Source: an uncultured Actinomycetes bacterium (GTDB lineage Bacteria > Actinomycetota > Acidimicrobiia > Acidimicrobiales > Microtrichaceae). Taken from it: a stretch of DNA of 7,417 nt. Below the pieces are notes generated by a model that did not search any database, was not told where the DNA came from, and saw nothing but the letters and a program-made list of their open reading frames with translations. Location: NCBI GenBank assembly GCA_903953195.1, contig CAJBIS010000319.1, positions 1 through 7,417 of the forward strand, given 5' to 3'. Positions 6,742 to 7,417 of the stretch are shown here, piece after piece (the first letter of the stretch is position 1; every line of letters begins with the position of its first letter). The position numbers were made by a program, and so were the translations under genes.

Positions 6742-7417
6742 GTGGGCGATTGGCAGGTCGATCAGTGTGTCTCGGACTTGTCGTTCGACGGCCTCACGGT
6801 CCTTGGCGAGCTTGGTCGGGGTGGAGCATCGGTGGTGTTCCTCGCAACGGACCGGGTGTTGGAGCGGAGAGTGGCGGTCAAGGTCCTCAATCTCGTGGAT
6901 CTTCCGTCGCTGACCCGACCGATTCGGGTGGCGCCGGTTGAAGCCCGGATGCAGGCGGCCCTGTCATGGCATTCGAACGTCTTGTCGCTCTATCGCTCCG
7001 GATGGACGGGTGAAGGGCATCCGTACCTCGTTCTTGAGTACGCGCAGCTGGGATCGCTGGATTCACTCGTTCGCTCGGAGGGTCCGCTCGCTCTTCGTCA
7101 GTGGCAGAGCGTGGCGGGAGGACTCGCCAGTGCGCTCGCATCCGCCCACGCAGAGGGGATCGCTCACTGCGACGTCAAGCCGTCGAATGCGCTCTGTTCC
7201 AGCGACGGATCCATCAGGTTGGCCGACTTCGGGATCGCGCGCGCTCCGGACATCGAGACTCGGACGATCGACAGCATTCGAGGCAGCCTGATGTTCGCTC
7301 CCCCCGAGCTGCTTGACGGCGCAAAACCGGACGCCCGGGGCGATGTCTGGAGTCTCGGACTGACACTGTGGTTCGCGCTCACAGGGCGCGACCCGTTCAC
7401 GTCTCGGGGCGGCTCGC
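6742..7417 (+). CDS. Ser/Thr protein kinase, N-terminal part (non-RD, HCD loop)
   Basis: This Hanks-type kinase transfers phosphate from ATP to Ser/Thr of target proteins. The frame runs off the window; 225 codons are seen and the C-terminus, where any membrane anchor or sensor would be, is missing. From GTG 6742: glycine loop LGRGGASVV (24-32), ATP lysine in VAVKVL (Lys47), probable helix-C Glu67, hinge YLVLEYAQLGSL (95-106), catalytic loop HCDVKPSN (142-149, Asp144), DFG (162-164), GSLMFAPPELL in the APE region, and GDVWSLGLTLWFALTGRDPF. The HRD arginine is Cys143. GTG 6742 is preferred because it has GGAGG 7 nt upstream, a -10-like box before that, and a domain-proximal N-terminus. ATG 6667, with AGGGAG, would add 25 residues of poor coding character and is the alternative. 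Codon bias is milder than in glgE, with many T- or A-ending codons, suggesting a different history. Confidence 0.92.
   Translation, partial: MGDWQVDQCVSDLSFDGLTVLGELGRGGASVVFLATDRVLERRVAVKVLNLVDLPSLTRPIRVAPVEARMQAALSWHSNVLSLYRSGWTGEGHPYLVLEYAQLGSLDSLVRSEGPLALRQWQSVAGGLASALASAHAEGIAHCDVKPSNALCSSDGSIRLADFGIARAPDIETRTIDSIRGSLMFAPPELLDGAKPDARGDVWSLGLTLWFALTGRDPFTSRGGS

Noticed and set aside
6545..6913. A 122-codon plus-strand frame overlapping the gap and the kinase start
   Set aside because: It overlaps the kinase in another frame, carries no recognisable motif, and spans the stem-loop region with a non-coding composition.

Overview
The window is very GC-rich DNA. Its genes have strongly G/C-biased third codon positions, and several starts have TAnnnT-type -10 boxes close to the start codon with little or no Shine-Dalgarno signal. 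This fits a high-GC actinobacterium, and the gene content (GlgE beside GlgP, DUF3417-type phosphorylase, Ser/Thr kinase) agrees. An Acidimicrobiia/Ilumatobacter-like source is my guess; nothing here proves it.

Layout. (1) Bases 1-2283, minus strand: a glycogen/alpha-glucan phosphorylase (GlgP). It is open from its ATG to the window edge and looks normal up to about residue 675. The family C-terminus is then replaced, in frame, by about 85 unrecognised residues with a lower GC3. (2) Bases 2284-2442: a divergent promoter region with a -10-like box facing each way. (3) Bases 2443-4038, plus: a 531-residue secreted or membrane-anchored protein with beta-propeller-like repeats. (4) Bases 4060-6045, plus: GlgE maltosyltransferase with all three catalytic acids, followed by a perfect 8-bp hairpin. 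(5) Bases 6112-6492, plus: a small membrane protein with about four hydrophobic segments. (6) Bases 6493-6741: a non-coding gap holding four successive stem-loops. (7) Bases 6742 (or 6667) to 7417, plus: the N-terminal part of a Ser/Thr protein kinase cut off by the window end.

How it fits together. GlgE extends alpha-1,4-glucan from maltose-1-phosphate, and GlgP removes glucose-1-phosphate from such glucans. Their near-divergent pairing is known from Mycobacterium tuberculosis. Here a secreted propeller-like gene sits between them and is probably co-transcribed with glgE, only 21 nt apart. The glgB branching-enzyme gene that accompanies glgE in mycobacteria is not in the window.

The features most worth a second look are the abrupt loss of GlgP homology near base 245, the four-hairpin gap before the kinase, and the HCD (non-RD) catalytic loop of the kinase. 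Both window ends have a less extreme GC3 than the core, which may mean acquired DNA, a rearrangement, or (on the left) an assembly join. No complete, clearly novel defence or mobile system is visible.
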